Below, one piece after another: positions 32,995-41,252 of a stretch of DNA of 64,000 nt. The notes beneath the pieces were generated by a model. That model was given only the letters and a program-made list of their open reading frames with translations, was not told the origin of the DNA and did no database searches. The DNA comes from JAABTH01 sp964390725. GTDB taxonomy: Bacteria > Bacillota > Dethiobacteria > DTU022. A program made the translations under genes and the position numbers. Positions within the stretch are counted from its first letter, which is position 1; each line of letters starts with the position of its first letter. The stretch is taken from NCBI GenBank assembly GCA_964390725.1, contig CAYMIW010000004.1, positions 1-64,000 on the forward strand, in the 5' to 3' direction.

Positions 32995-35532
32995 TTATTG
33001 TTCAACTGTTGCTATGGCTTTTTCTGTTGTTTCTACTATCAGACCCCTGTCATCAATTGTTACTATTATGGCGCCATGCTGATCATTACGGTATATCTCC
33101 ACCCCGGTATTTTGCAGGGCCTGGATGATCCCGGAATGGGGATGGCCAAAAGAATTAACGCCAACCTGGATTACCGCCGCGTGAGGGTTTACTGCTTCCA
33201 GCAGCTGCGGCATCAGGGCAAGGTAACCACCGTGATGGGGAACCTGCAATATATCTGCCTCCAGGTTAATATTACGGGCAAGCAGATCGCCAACCGCCAC
33301 GTCTTCGATATCACCGGTAAATAAAATTTTATATTCACCGTAGTGCAATATGATTACCACAGAATTGTTGTTCAGGTCGCTGGTAGTGGATTGATATAAA
33401 CTGGCTGGCGGTCCCACTACTTCAAGGAGTAGTCCGCAGGGGAAAGCCCAGACCTGCCCCTGGACAACCTCTTCTACAGAAATGTCATTTAACCGGGCGT
33501 TTTCAAGCAGTGTCAAATAGTGATCGGCCTCACCCTGAACCGGAGAAATCAGCATTTTCCCTATGGTGAACTGATTAACCAGGGGAATAAAACCCCCGTA
33601 ATGATCTTCGTGAGGATGGGTAATTATTGCAAGATCAATCTTTTTTATACCGTTATACAAAAGAAACGGCATGACTATCAACTCGCCTGTTTCTCCCGGA
33701 TCACCATAATAGGCCGGCTTTCCCCCGGCATCAATAAGTATGGCCGCCCCACAGGGAGATTCAATAAAGGCCGAGGCGCCCTGGCCAACATCGATGAAGG
33801 TTACCTGGAGAGTGCGATTGTTATGGTTAAAAACAACCCCCCAGGCTATAAGAACGGCAAAACCCAGGGTGATAATTATAACCCTGCCTGTCTTCAAAGG
33901 TACACGGGAAAATATAACACGCAACTTGTCAGCAATAAGTTTTCCAGAAAAAATTTTTTCCCCGCCGTTGAACTGACCTTCCTGCCAGTTATAGTAAAAG
34001 AAAAGTATAAACAAGCAGACAGCATAGTAGAATAACACTCCCCCCAGCCCGGGAGGACGTACTGGCATATAGAGAAGTGGATGCTCTCCCAGGGCAGTGA
34101 TGCTAATCATCATTTCGAGAAGCGGGTGGGAAGCGTTAATTAACAGGGCGCCGAGCCGGGGGATAAACAGGCTTAAAAGCGCTCCCGACATACCAAAACC
34201 GATTATGAAACCCATTAAAGGCATCAGCAACAGGTTAAAAAAAAGGGCTCCCGTACTCAATGTGAAAAAATGGTAAACAGTCAGGGGTAGTACCCCAAGC
34301 TGTGCGGCCATGGTTACTGCCACGGGGGCTCTTAAAAAACGGGGACAGCGTAATGCTGACAACAATCCGGTCAGTGGTTTGTAGGCATAGATTATGGCCA
34401 GAGTGGCGGCATAAGAAAGCTGAAAACCGACAGTAAACAACAAAAGTGGGTTATATAACAGGGTAATCAGAGCGGCAAAAGCAATAGCCGAAGGCAGATC
34501 ATGTTCGCGGTCAAATATGAGGGCGCCAAGAGCTGCTGATACCATCAGGGCAGCCCTGACTGCTGAAGGTCTTAACCCGGTCAGGAAGGCATAGGTTAAA
34601 ACCAGCAGTATAGCTATGATGAGGGGAAAACGCCCTTTAAAGCCAAAAAGACGAAATAGCCCGATAATAAACGCAGCCACCAGCCCGACATGCAGCCCTG
34701 ATACAGCCATCAGGTGTCCTGCCCCGGCTTTCCTGAAGTTATCTTCAACCTGAACAGGTAGCTGGTGTTTCTGCCCGAATAAAATCGCACTTAGCAAATT
34801 GTCAGCCGGTTCGGGCAGAGCTGCTTTAATATTTTTAACAAGCTCTATCCTTAAATTAACCACCAGGCCGGCCAGTTCATGCACATCGCCGTTACCCAGG
34901 GATTCAACCATAGCCCCTGAAGGATAAATCAGGGCATCGATACCGCGACTTTTCAGGTAAAAATTATAATTAAAACCGCCGGGGTTACGCATACCTCTTG
35001 CTTCAATAACCGTACCCCTGATTCGGAGTTTTTCACCATACTTGAAATACTCATCCGCCTGGCCGTAAATCCTGACCAGCAGTACTCCCGTTGCCGGGAA
35101 TCGATCAATTTTAGTTTCAACCAGCGCTACACGAAGCTGATATTCACTGTAGTCAGCAAAAACCAGGGGTTCCTCCGATACTGTGCCTTCGATGTAAACC
35201 GGCTTTCCGGCATAATTAACAATACTGCCGGCAGGGGTTTGAAAGGAAAAATAAAAAGCAGCCCAGCCGGCTGCATAAACAGCCAGGAAAAGCACTGCCC
35301 GGAATATATCCAGTTCCTTGATTATAACCAGCACCAGGATTAAAAATGCGGGCAGACAACTTATGTAAAAATACAAGCCGGCTTTACCCAGGCTTAAGTA
35401 AGAGGCAGTAATTCCGGCAGTATAGGCAAAAGCAATTACAACCAAATGCCGGCGGAATAAATATGCAACAACTTGGGTTATAATATTACTTACATTTTTC
35501 GGCTTCATCCGCTGCTGTGTCTTGTGCTCCAT
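32995..35532 (-). CDS. comEC: ComEC/Rec2 DNA uptake channel
   Basis: This polytopic protein passes single-stranded DNA through the membrane in transformation. In order: membrane helices with an N-terminal OB-like periplasmic domain (DUF4131), the competence domain with the GAGHLMAVSGLHVGLVAAF motif, and a C-terminal MBL domain with THPHEDHYGGF and VPHHGGYLA. Length 845 is typical of the full three-domain form. The ATG at 35532 has no clear SD. A ComEA-like protein is encoded 18 kb away (54018-54617), so the genes are not in the usual comEA-comEC operon. Confidence 0.93.
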   Translation of the reverse strand: MEHKTQQRMKPKNVSNIITQVVAYLFRRHLVVIAFAYTAGITASYLSLGKAGLYFYISCLPAFLILVLVIIKELDIFRAVLFLAVYAAGWAAFYFSFQTPAGSIVNYAGKPVYIEGTVSEEPLVFADYSEYQLRVALVETKIDRFPATGVLLVRIYGQADEYFKYGEKLRIRGTVIEARGMRNPGGFNYNFYLKSRGIDALIYPSGAMVESLGNGDVHELAGLVVNLRIELVKNIKAALPEPADNLLSAILFGQKHQLPVQVEDNFRKAGAGHLMAVSGLHVGLVAAFIIGLFRLFGFKGRFPLIIAILLVLTYAFLTGLRPSAVRAALMVSAALGALIFDREHDLPSAIAFAALITLLYNPLLLFTVGFQLSYAATLAIIYAYKPLTGLLSALRCPRFLRAPVAVTMAAQLGVLPLTVYHFFTLSTGALFFNLLLMPLMGFIIGFGMSGALLSLFIPRLGALLINASHPLLEMMISITALGEHPLLYMPVRPPGLGGVLFYYAVCLFILFFYYNWQEGQFNGGEKIFSGKLIADKLRVIFSRVPLKTGRVIIITLGFAVLIAWGVVFNHNNRTLQVTFIDVGQGASAFIESPCGAAILIDAGGKPAYYGDPGETGELIVMPFLLYNGIKKIDLAIITHPHEDHYGGFIPLVNQFTIGKMLISPVQGEADHYLTLLENARLNDISVEEVVQGQVWAFPCGLLLEVVGPPASLYQSTTSDLNNNSVVIILHYGEYKILFTGDIEDVAVGDLLARNINLEADILQVPHHGGYLALMPQLLEAVNPHAAVIQVGVNSFGHPHSGIIQALQNTGVEIYRNDQHGAIIVTIDDRGLIVETTEKAIATVEQ

Positions 35533-35598
35533 TTAGTAGAATGACTGAGTGTATGAACTTATCTATTCCGCTTTGCTTAGTCCTGAATTTGCTTCAGC

Positions 35599-37077
35599 TT
35601 ATTTAAATATTTGGGCAAAAAAACCAAATATTTTTTCTCTCTGTCCGGCATCCGGGGCAGGGGTCAGGTAAGAAACAACGACCAAGGTGATTATAGTAAG
35701 GATAAATGCCGGAAACACCGGCATAAAGCCAAAAGTGGTCGCTGCCGGCAGAATACCCAGGTACCAGAGGTGAAGCATAATTGCCGGAATAATCAAAGCA
35801 GCACAGGCTCCCTGCTTTGTCGCACGGGGCCAGTAAAGAGTGCCAATCATTACCGGAAGCATGATTGAAAATCCGGAAAACGCAAAAGCAGCTATATTAA
35901 GAATTGCAGCCGGACGGATCAGGGCAATATAGTAGGCTGCAGCTGCAAAAACAATCAGTATAACGCGGCCCCAGAAAACAGCCTGCCCACTGCTTACTTT
36001 TCGAAAACGGGTTAATAAATCATCAGTAACAATGTGGGAAACAGAAAGCAGCTGTGAATCAATTGATGATTTTACTATGGCCAGGATGACCACCAGGCCG
36101 AGAACTGTCCAAGCCGGTGCCAGGTACTGCTGGATCAGCATGGGCACTATATAGTCGGCATCTTTTCCTACCAGGCCGGGAACGGCGATTGAACCCCAGA
36201 CCCCCAGGAGGGTGGAAACACCGAATATGCCGGCCAGGGCCAGGGGGTAGTACAGGCTGACCTTTTTTAACTTATCGCTACTGCGGGCAGCAAGAATACG
36301 GGTATACATCTGGGGAAATACTATAACGGCAATTGAGTTAATAAAAGAAAAACTGAACCAGTTAATCGGGGCAATGGCCGGGGAAAGGCCTCGCTGCAGC
36401 ATGGCCGGGTTAGCTGCCATAATTTGCCCGGTAATCTCGGAAAAACCACCCAACGACCTGGCAATGGCAAAGAGAAGCAGCACCGCAACTACAAGAAAAA
36501 CCAGACCCTGAAATATATCGGTCCATACAGTACCGCGCAAGCCGGCTGGAATAGTATAAACAAGGGATACAGCTATTATGATCATACTGGCCAGCCAATA
36601 TGGAACAAAACCATCGGAGATTGTGGTAAAGGCAAGGCTGCCCCCAATAATACTTACTACCAGGTAAGGAAGGGTATAGTAAAGCAGCAATCCCGTAAAC
36701 AGCAGAGCCACCAGGCGGCTGTTAAATATTCCACCGAAAACCTGCGGCTGGGTAGCATAGCCATAACGTTTTCCCAGGAGCCACGACCTATACCCCACCA
36801 GGTAATAAGTGAAAGGGGTGATGAAAATACTCCAGCCGATAACATAACCGTAAGCGCCGTAACCAACCTCATATGCCAGCCCGGCATGGCCGATGATGGT
36901 AAAAGCAGTGATATTGCTGGCAAAAAGAGCCATAAAAATCGCAAAGCTGCCCAGTCCCCTGCCGGCGAGAAAATAGTCTTCCCGCGTTTTACGGGTTACC
37001 CGGGCTCCAAGGTAACCGATTAAAACCAGGACAGCCACATATATTAACAGGATACCAATACCAAGGGGTGTTTTCAT
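35599..37077 (-). CDS. Sodium:solute symporter family transporter
   Basis: An SSS-family cation-coupled transporter of 492 residues with about 13 hydrophobic segments. Family motifs include RKTREDYFLAGRGLGSFAIF, ASNITAFTIIGHAGLAYEVGYGAYG and GLRGTVWTDIFQGLVFL. The substrate is unknown. The ATG overlaps the stop of the small upstream membrane gene (TAATG), a pairing known from PanF-type and other SSS transporters with a short DUF partner. Confidence 0.88.
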   Translation of the reverse strand: MKTPLGIGILLIYVAVLVLIGYLGARVTRKTREDYFLAGRGLGSFAIFMALFASNITAFTIIGHAGLAYEVGYGAYGYVIGWSIFITPFTYYLVGYRSWLLGKRYGYATQPQVFGGIFNSRLVALLFTGLLLYYTLPYLVVSIIGGSLAFTTISDGFVPYWLASMIIIAVSLVYTIPAGLRGTVWTDIFQGLVFLVVAVLLLFAIARSLGGFSEITGQIMAANPAMLQRGLSPAIAPINWFSFSFINSIAVIVFPQMYTRILAARSSDKLKKVSLYYPLALAGIFGVSTLLGVWGSIAVPGLVGKDADYIVPMLIQQYLAPAWTVLGLVVILAIVKSSIDSQLLSVSHIVTDDLLTRFRKVSSGQAVFWGRVILIVFAAAAYYIALIRPAAILNIAAFAFSGFSIMLPVMIGTLYWPRATKQGACAALIIPAIMLHLWYLGILPAATTFGFMPVFPAFILTIITLVVVSYLTPAPDAGQREKIFGFFAQIFK

Positions 37078-37334
37078 TATTCCGGCTTCTCCTCGTTACC
37101 GGTAAAAGAATCAACTACTTCGCCGGGAGGATCAGGCCAGGCCAGGGTGATAATCACTTTCATGGCAAAAACAGCCAGGAGTGCATAACCAATATAGTAT
37201 GAAAAAGCAAAGGGCATAAAACCGAATAACAGGGGAACTACACAATCAAGATCCCACAACCAGAAGCTGTTGTGTAATATAAACATTACCAGAACAATCA
37301 AGCTGACCAGGGTTAAACGCTTTTTATAAGTCAT
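37077..37334 (-). CDS. Small DUF3311-type membrane protein, partner of the SSS transporter
   Basis: 85 residues with two hydrophobic helices separated by WLWDLDCVVPLLFGFMPFAF. Small proteins of this type are usually encoded directly before an SSS transporter, as here with a TAATG overlap. It may be a transporter subunit or assembly aid; this is inferred from gene pairing. A GGATGGAGG lies upstream of the ATG. Confidence 0.75.
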   Translation of the reverse strand: MTYKKRLTLVSLIVLVMFILHNSFWLWDLDCVVPLLFGFMPFAFSYYIGYALLAVFAMKVIITLAWPDPPGEVVDSFTGNEEKPE

Positions 37335-37474
37335 TGAAAGCCTCCATCCTTATTTACCGCCATCACAGTAGAATATCTTTCTGCTTATTCGACGGTTTAG
37401 CGCTTAATCCTGCCTGTATAATATATTAACTGCCCGAAAAAATTCTTTTAACAACTTGAGGGAATTGGTGACAG

Positions 37475-37882
37475 TTATTCTATAGTTACCTCTCGCGTTG
37501 CCCTGACAATACCATCAATACGCACAGTGATCAGGTATTTACCCGGATTACCGAAAAATATTCCATCAGTTAAGGAAGTCTGTTCGGGATCAACCTCGTA
37601 GGTATGTTCAGCCAAAACTTTTTCATTACGGCCATCAACAAGCTGCACGGTCAGGCGGTCGGTATTAAAGGGCTGGTTATTATAAAAATAAAAATAAAAA
37701 TCTTCATTTGCCTTAAAAGTAGTCTGGGGAGAGATAATTTCCAAATCGTCATTTATTTCAAGGCCCACTTCTACTATAGCCCCGTCAACGGATATGTTCG
37801 AGGGTAAATCATCCTTGCAGGACAGGCAAAAAAAAGGCAGTAGCATTATTAAGAACATGAAAGTGATTTTTCGTTTTTGCAT
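37475..37882 (-). CDS. Putative lipoprotein, unknown
   Basis: 135 residues starting with a signal peptide ending FFCLSCKDD; the Cys after LS is a plausible lipidation site, though the lipobox is not perfect. The remainder is predicted all-beta (FYFYFYNNQPFNTDRLTVQL, then PGKYLITVRIDG), resembling a single Ig-like or BsuPI-like domain. The ATG has AAAAGGAG upstream. It is a single gene between the transporter pair and the divergent ECF transporter operon. Confidence 0.65.
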   Translation of the reverse strand: MQKRKITFMFLIMLLPFFCLSCKDDLPSNISVDGAIVEVGLEINDDLEIISPQTTFKANEDFYFYFYNNQPFNTDRLTVQLVDGRNEKVLAEHTYEVDPEQTSLTDGIFFGNPGKYLITVRIDGIVRATREVTIE

Positions 37883-38065
37883 TTACTTTCTCCTTTTAAT
37901 GGTATGATGATAAAAGCATATTCTGCAAAAGACAGGGTTATTCCTTCCGCTTATTCAATGATATAATAGGACGGACTAATTAACTAAACAAACCGGTCAT
38001 GAAGGATTCTTCAGGGAAATTGTAGAATTGTACCGGGTCAAAAAACAGACATAGGAGGATTAACC

Positions 38066-38599
38066 ATGAGTTTATCTGTCCGTAAAATTGTAATATCAGG
38101 AATACTAGGCGCAATTTCCATCCTGTTAGGGGTAACCCGTCTAGGTTTTATTCCCGTACCAACCCCGGCAGGACACGCTACCATAATGCATATTCCAGCT
38201 ATCCTCGGCGGAGTTCTCGAAGGACCCGTGGTCGGACTCATAACAGGAGCCATCTTTGGCATTTTTAGTTTTTTACAGCCCGGGGCGCCTTTTTTTGCTG
38301 ATCCTCTTGTTTCTATCTTGCCCCGCCTTTTTATTGGTGTTGTTGCTTACCTGATTTACCAGGCTTTTAAAAGAATCAATACTGTTCTGGCCTGCGCTTT
38401 AGCCGGAATTTTCGGATCAGTTACCAATACTGTCCTTGTTTTGGGCATGGCTACTATCAGGGATTATCTCCCGCTTGAAGCCTCAGTTTTTACTGCCCTT
38501 ACTCACGGCACTCCTGAATTGGTAGTTGCAGCAATTCTTACGGTAATCCTGGTCAAGGGAATTCAGCGCATCAGACCTGAAGATGAAAATATTAGTTAG
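38066..38599 (+). CDS. ECF transporter S component (substrate-binding membrane subunit)
   Basis: A 177-residue membrane protein with about six hydrophobic helices. VPTPAGHATIMHIPAILGG and VGLITGAIFGIFSFLQPGAP are typical of S components of ECF vitamin transporters; it lies at the head of an operon with both ATPases and the T subunit. The bound vitamin cannot be told from sequence: I found no THF, FMN, TPP, cobalamin or preQ1 riboswitch signature in the upstream region. The ATG has AGGAGG seven bases upstream. Confidence 0.82.
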   Translation: MSLSVRKIVISGILGAISILLGVTRLGFIPVPTPAGHATIMHIPAILGGVLEGPVVGLITGAIFGIFSFLQPGAPFFADPLVSILPRLFIGVVAYLIYQAFKRINTVLACALAGIFGSVTNTVLVLGMATIRDYLPLEASVFTALTHGTPELVVAAILTVILVKGIQRIRPEDENIS

Positions 38600-38624
38600 C
38601 TGACACAATTGGAGTTGTTTTCTG

Positions 38625-39464
38625 TTGAATAAGTTAATTGAGGTTGCCGACCTTAGCTATACCTACAGGATAGGCAGTGGAAATGAAGTAAAGGCATTAA
38701 AAGGGGTTAACCTTAATGTCTTTAAAGGTGAGTTTATTACCATAACAGGACAGAACGGATCAGGCAAATCAACCCTGGCCCGTCATTTTAACGGACTGCT
38801 TATTCCAAAAAGCGGAACCGTGCTGGTAAACGGCCTTTCGTCAGCTGTCAAGAAGAATATCCCAGCTATCCGTAAAACAGTGGGCATGGTATTTCAAAAT
38901 CCGGACAACCAGCTGGTCAGCAGTATTGTTGAGGAAGATATAGCTTTTGGACCGGAAAATCTCGGTCTCCCTGCCGCTCTGATCAGGAAACGCGTTGACT
39001 GGGCCCTGCACACCCTGAACATTGAACCGTTGCGGAGGGAATCGCCCATGGATTTATCGGAAGGGCAAAAGCAGCTGGTGGCAATAGCCGGGGTCCTGGC
39101 CATGAAACCGGAATGTATTGTTCTCGACGAACCCACATCTCATCTCGATCCCCGAAGCCGGCGGGAAGTAATTGAGAATATTGTCCGTTTAAACAGTGAA
39201 GAAAAAATTACCATAATTCTGCTGACCCACTTTATGAACGAAGTCGTTTACAGCAACCGCATGTGCATAATGGATTGCGGAGAAATTAAACTGGTTGGTT
39301 CTCCCCGTGAGCTGTTCGCCAACCCTGACGTCATAAAAAATATGGGTCTTGATCTACCAATTGCCGCCAGCCTCACAGCAGAATTAAACAGCCGGGGGCT
39401 TTCCCTGCCTGGCAATATTATATCTGCAGAGGAGCTGGTTGAACAGTTATGTCTATTGAAGTAA
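38625..39464 (+). CDS. ecfA1: ECF transporter ATPase EcfA1
   Basis: Energy-coupling ATPase, 279 residues. Walker A GQNGSGKST, Q-loop VFQNPDNQL, signature LSEGQKQLVAIAG, Walker B CIVLDEPTSHLDP with its catalytic Glu, and the H-loop His in LLTHFMNEV. The only deviation is Glu for the second Gly in the signature (LSEGQ). Start TTG with GGAG upstream. It overlaps ecfA2 by 16 bp. With ecfA2 it forms a heterodimer that drives EcfT and the S component. Confidence 0.92.
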   Translation: MNKLIEVADLSYTYRIGSGNEVKALKGVNLNVFKGEFITITGQNGSGKSTLARHFNGLLIPKSGTVLVNGLSSAVKKNIPAIRKTVGMVFQNPDNQLVSSIVEEDIAFGPENLGLPAALIRKRVDWALHTLNIEPLRRESPMDLSEGQKQLVAIAGVLAMKPECIVLDEPTSHLDPRSRREVIENIVRLNSEEKITIILLTHFMNEVVYSNRMCIMDCGEIKLVGSPRELFANPDVIKNMGLDLPIAASLTAELNSRGLSLPGNIISAEELVEQLCLLK

Positions 39465-40315
39465 AAAACCTCTGCTACAGCTATAAAAGGGGAACTCCTT
39501 TTGAAAAAAAAGTACTCCATGAAATTTCCATGTCCGTTGAAGACGGAGAATTTTTAGGATTAATCGGTCCTACCCAGGCCGGTAAAACCACATTGGCCCA
39601 ACATTTTAATGCCCTGATGCTTCCACAAAGCGGTAAAGTGTTGATCGACAACTGCAACACCTGCCTGAAAAATGCCGATTTGCCCGGACTGCGGCAAAAA
39701 GTAGGTTACGTATTCCAAAATCCCGACTACCAGCTTTTTGCTCCAACCGTTGGTGAAGATATCGCCTTTGGTCCAAAAAACCAGGGACTTTCCGGCAGCG
39801 AAGTTGAAAATAGAGTAATCGAAGCAATGGCACAGGTTGGGCTCGATTATGAAACGTTCAGAAACCGTGACATCTATGCCCTGAGTGGAGGACAAAAAAG
39901 ACGGGCTGCTGTAGCAGGTGTTTTGGCCTGCCACCCCCGAATATTAATTCTTGATGATATCACGGCCGGGCTTGATCCCCGGGGACGGGAAGAAATACTT
40001 GAGGTAGTTAAGAAGCTACATCAGCAATCCATGATCACCATAATCTTTATTTCAAATAGCATGGAAACTGTTGCCCGGCTTGTCAATCGACTGGTTGTTA
40101 TGAATAAGGGGCGGATAGTAATGGACGGCAGCACCAGAGATATATTCATTCGCAGCGATAAGCTGTTGGAAATAGGGCTGGAAATTCCCGACATTATGCA
40201 TATTGCAAACCGGCTCAGAGAACGAGGTTTTGATCTTCCTCCGACGCTTTTAACTATAACTGAAACTGCGAACAGTATCACAGACTGCCTGGCAAAAAGG
40301 CAGGTGAGCGACTGA
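39449..40315 (+). CDS. ecfA2: ECF transporter ATPase EcfA2, degenerate catalytic site
   Basis: Partner ATPase, 288 residues. It has a good signature (LSGGQKRRAAVAG) and Q-loop (VFQNPDYQL), but its own catalytic elements are altered: Walker A is GPTQAGKTT, Walker B ends ILILDDITAGLD with Asp where the catalytic Glu should be, and the H-loop reads FISNSMETV with Asn in place of His. Together with the LSEGQ of EcfA1, all changes fall at one of the two ATP sites of the dimer, leaving the other canonical. The ATG lies inside the end of ecfA1, and the stop overlaps the ecfT start. Confidence 0.9.
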   Translation: MSIEVKNLCYSYKRGTPFEKKVLHEISMSVEDGEFLGLIGPTQAGKTTLAQHFNALMLPQSGKVLIDNCNTCLKNADLPGLRQKVGYVFQNPDYQLFAPTVGEDIAFGPKNQGLSGSEVENRVIEAMAQVGLDYETFRNRDIYALSGGQKRRAAVAGVLACHPRILILDDITAGLDPRGREEILEVVKKLHQQSMITIIFISNSMETVARLVNRLVVMNKGRIVMDGSTRDIFIRSDKLLEIGLEIPDIMHIANRLRERGFDLPPTLLTITETANSITDCLAKRQVSD

Positions 40316-41145
40316 TGGAACTGACAAAAAATATAACTCTCGGTGTCTATATGCCGGGAAATACAGTAATCCACCGACTTGATCCACGCACAAAACTTGT
40401 TTCGGCCTGTTTGTTGATCGTTTTGCTTCTAATTATTAAATCATATCAGGCTTACGCTCTCTTCTTTATCTTTATGGCAGCAATTATTCTTATATCACAA
40501 ATTCCAATCGGTTATGCCCTGCGTGGTCTTAAACCAATGCTTCCCGTGCTGGTTTTAATGTGGTTTTTTCAGCTTTTTCTTTACTCAAACCCCAATGCAA
40601 ACACACTATTCTCATGGTGGATCTTTACCGCTACTGATGCCGGGGTACATATGGGCAATTTGATATCCATGAGAGTTCTATTTCTCTTCGTGGTTACCAC
40701 CACACTGACACTCACCACCACCATGGTCGACCTGACCGACGGTATGGACAGCCTTCTGAAACCACTGGGCAGGATCGGCCTGCCCTCGCACGAACTGGTG
40801 ATGACCATGGTTATTGCCCTGCGCTTTGTATTGATCCTGGCCGAAGAGCTGGATAAAATTGTTAAAGCCCAGATGGCCAGGGGTGTAGCTTTTGATCAGG
40901 GAAACTTTATTCAGAAAACCAGGAAGCTTTTCCCCGTTTTCCTGCCGCTGTTTATTAATGCTTTCAAGCGAGCTGAAGAACTGATTGTAGCCATGGAAGC
41001 AAGGAGTTATGCCGGCAGCAAGGGCAGGACAAAAATGAAAACCCTGCATATGAGCAGGGTAGATTTTTTTGCTACTGGCTTTATTTTGATTTTTACCGCC
41101 TTGGTTGTCCTGTTTATCCTTCACTTCCCCACCATGATTCGATAA
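40315..41145 (+). CDS. ecfT: ECF transporter transmembrane coupling subunit EcfT
   Basis: The T subunit, 276 residues, couples the ATPases to the S component. Hydrophobic helices lie in the N-terminal half, and two cytoplasmic coupling helices carry Ala-Arg-Gly type motifs: KAQMARGVAF and VAMEARSYAGSKGRTKM. The HRLDPRTKLVSACLLI start is characteristic. The ATG overlaps the ecfA2 stop (ATGA-type). Its TAA stop is also the first three bases of the REPIN arm. Confidence 0.92.
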   Translation: MELTKNITLGVYMPGNTVIHRLDPRTKLVSACLLIVLLLIIKSYQAYALFFIFMAAIILISQIPIGYALRGLKPMLPVLVLMWFFQLFLYSNPNANTLFSWWIFTATDAGVHMGNLISMRVLFLFVVTTTLTLTTTMVDLTDGMDSLLKPLGRIGLPSHELVMTMVIALRFVLILAEELDKIVKAQMARGVAFDQGNFIQKTRKLFPVFLPLFINAFKRAEELIVAMEARSYAGSKGRTKMKTLHMSRVDFFATGFILIFTALVVLFILHFPTMIR

Positions 41146-41251
41146 GACAGGGGACGGTTCTCTGTCTTACAACTACCACCAAGGTGAAACTCGGTTTTCA
41201 TCCGTTTAACATGTACTATAATAATAAGACAGAGAACCGTCCCCTGTCTTA
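41143..41251. repeat. REPIN/MITE-like inverted repeat pair
   Basis: Two exact 27-bp inverted copies of an imperfect palindrome (TAAGACAGGGGACGGTTCTC at the left, running on as TGTCTTA) occupy 41143-41169 and 41225-41251, separated by 55 bp with no gene. Each arm itself begins TAAGACAG and ends CTGTCTTA. The GGGGACGGTTC core is like the REP sequences spread by IS200-like (RAYT) transposases in clostridia. It sits exactly between the convergent ecfT and RNase HI-PFK stop codons, where it can also form a bidirectional terminator. No transposase is in the window. Confidence 0.8.
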
Positions 41252-41252
41252 T

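Noticed and set aside
37883..38065. Vitamin riboswitch upstream of the ECF transporter
   Set aside because: No THF, FMN, TPP, cobalamin or preQ1 core was visible; only a TATAAT-like -10 and small hairpins.
41170..41224. A gene or cargo inside the REPIN
   Set aside because: The 55-bp spacer is too short and has no start with an SD.
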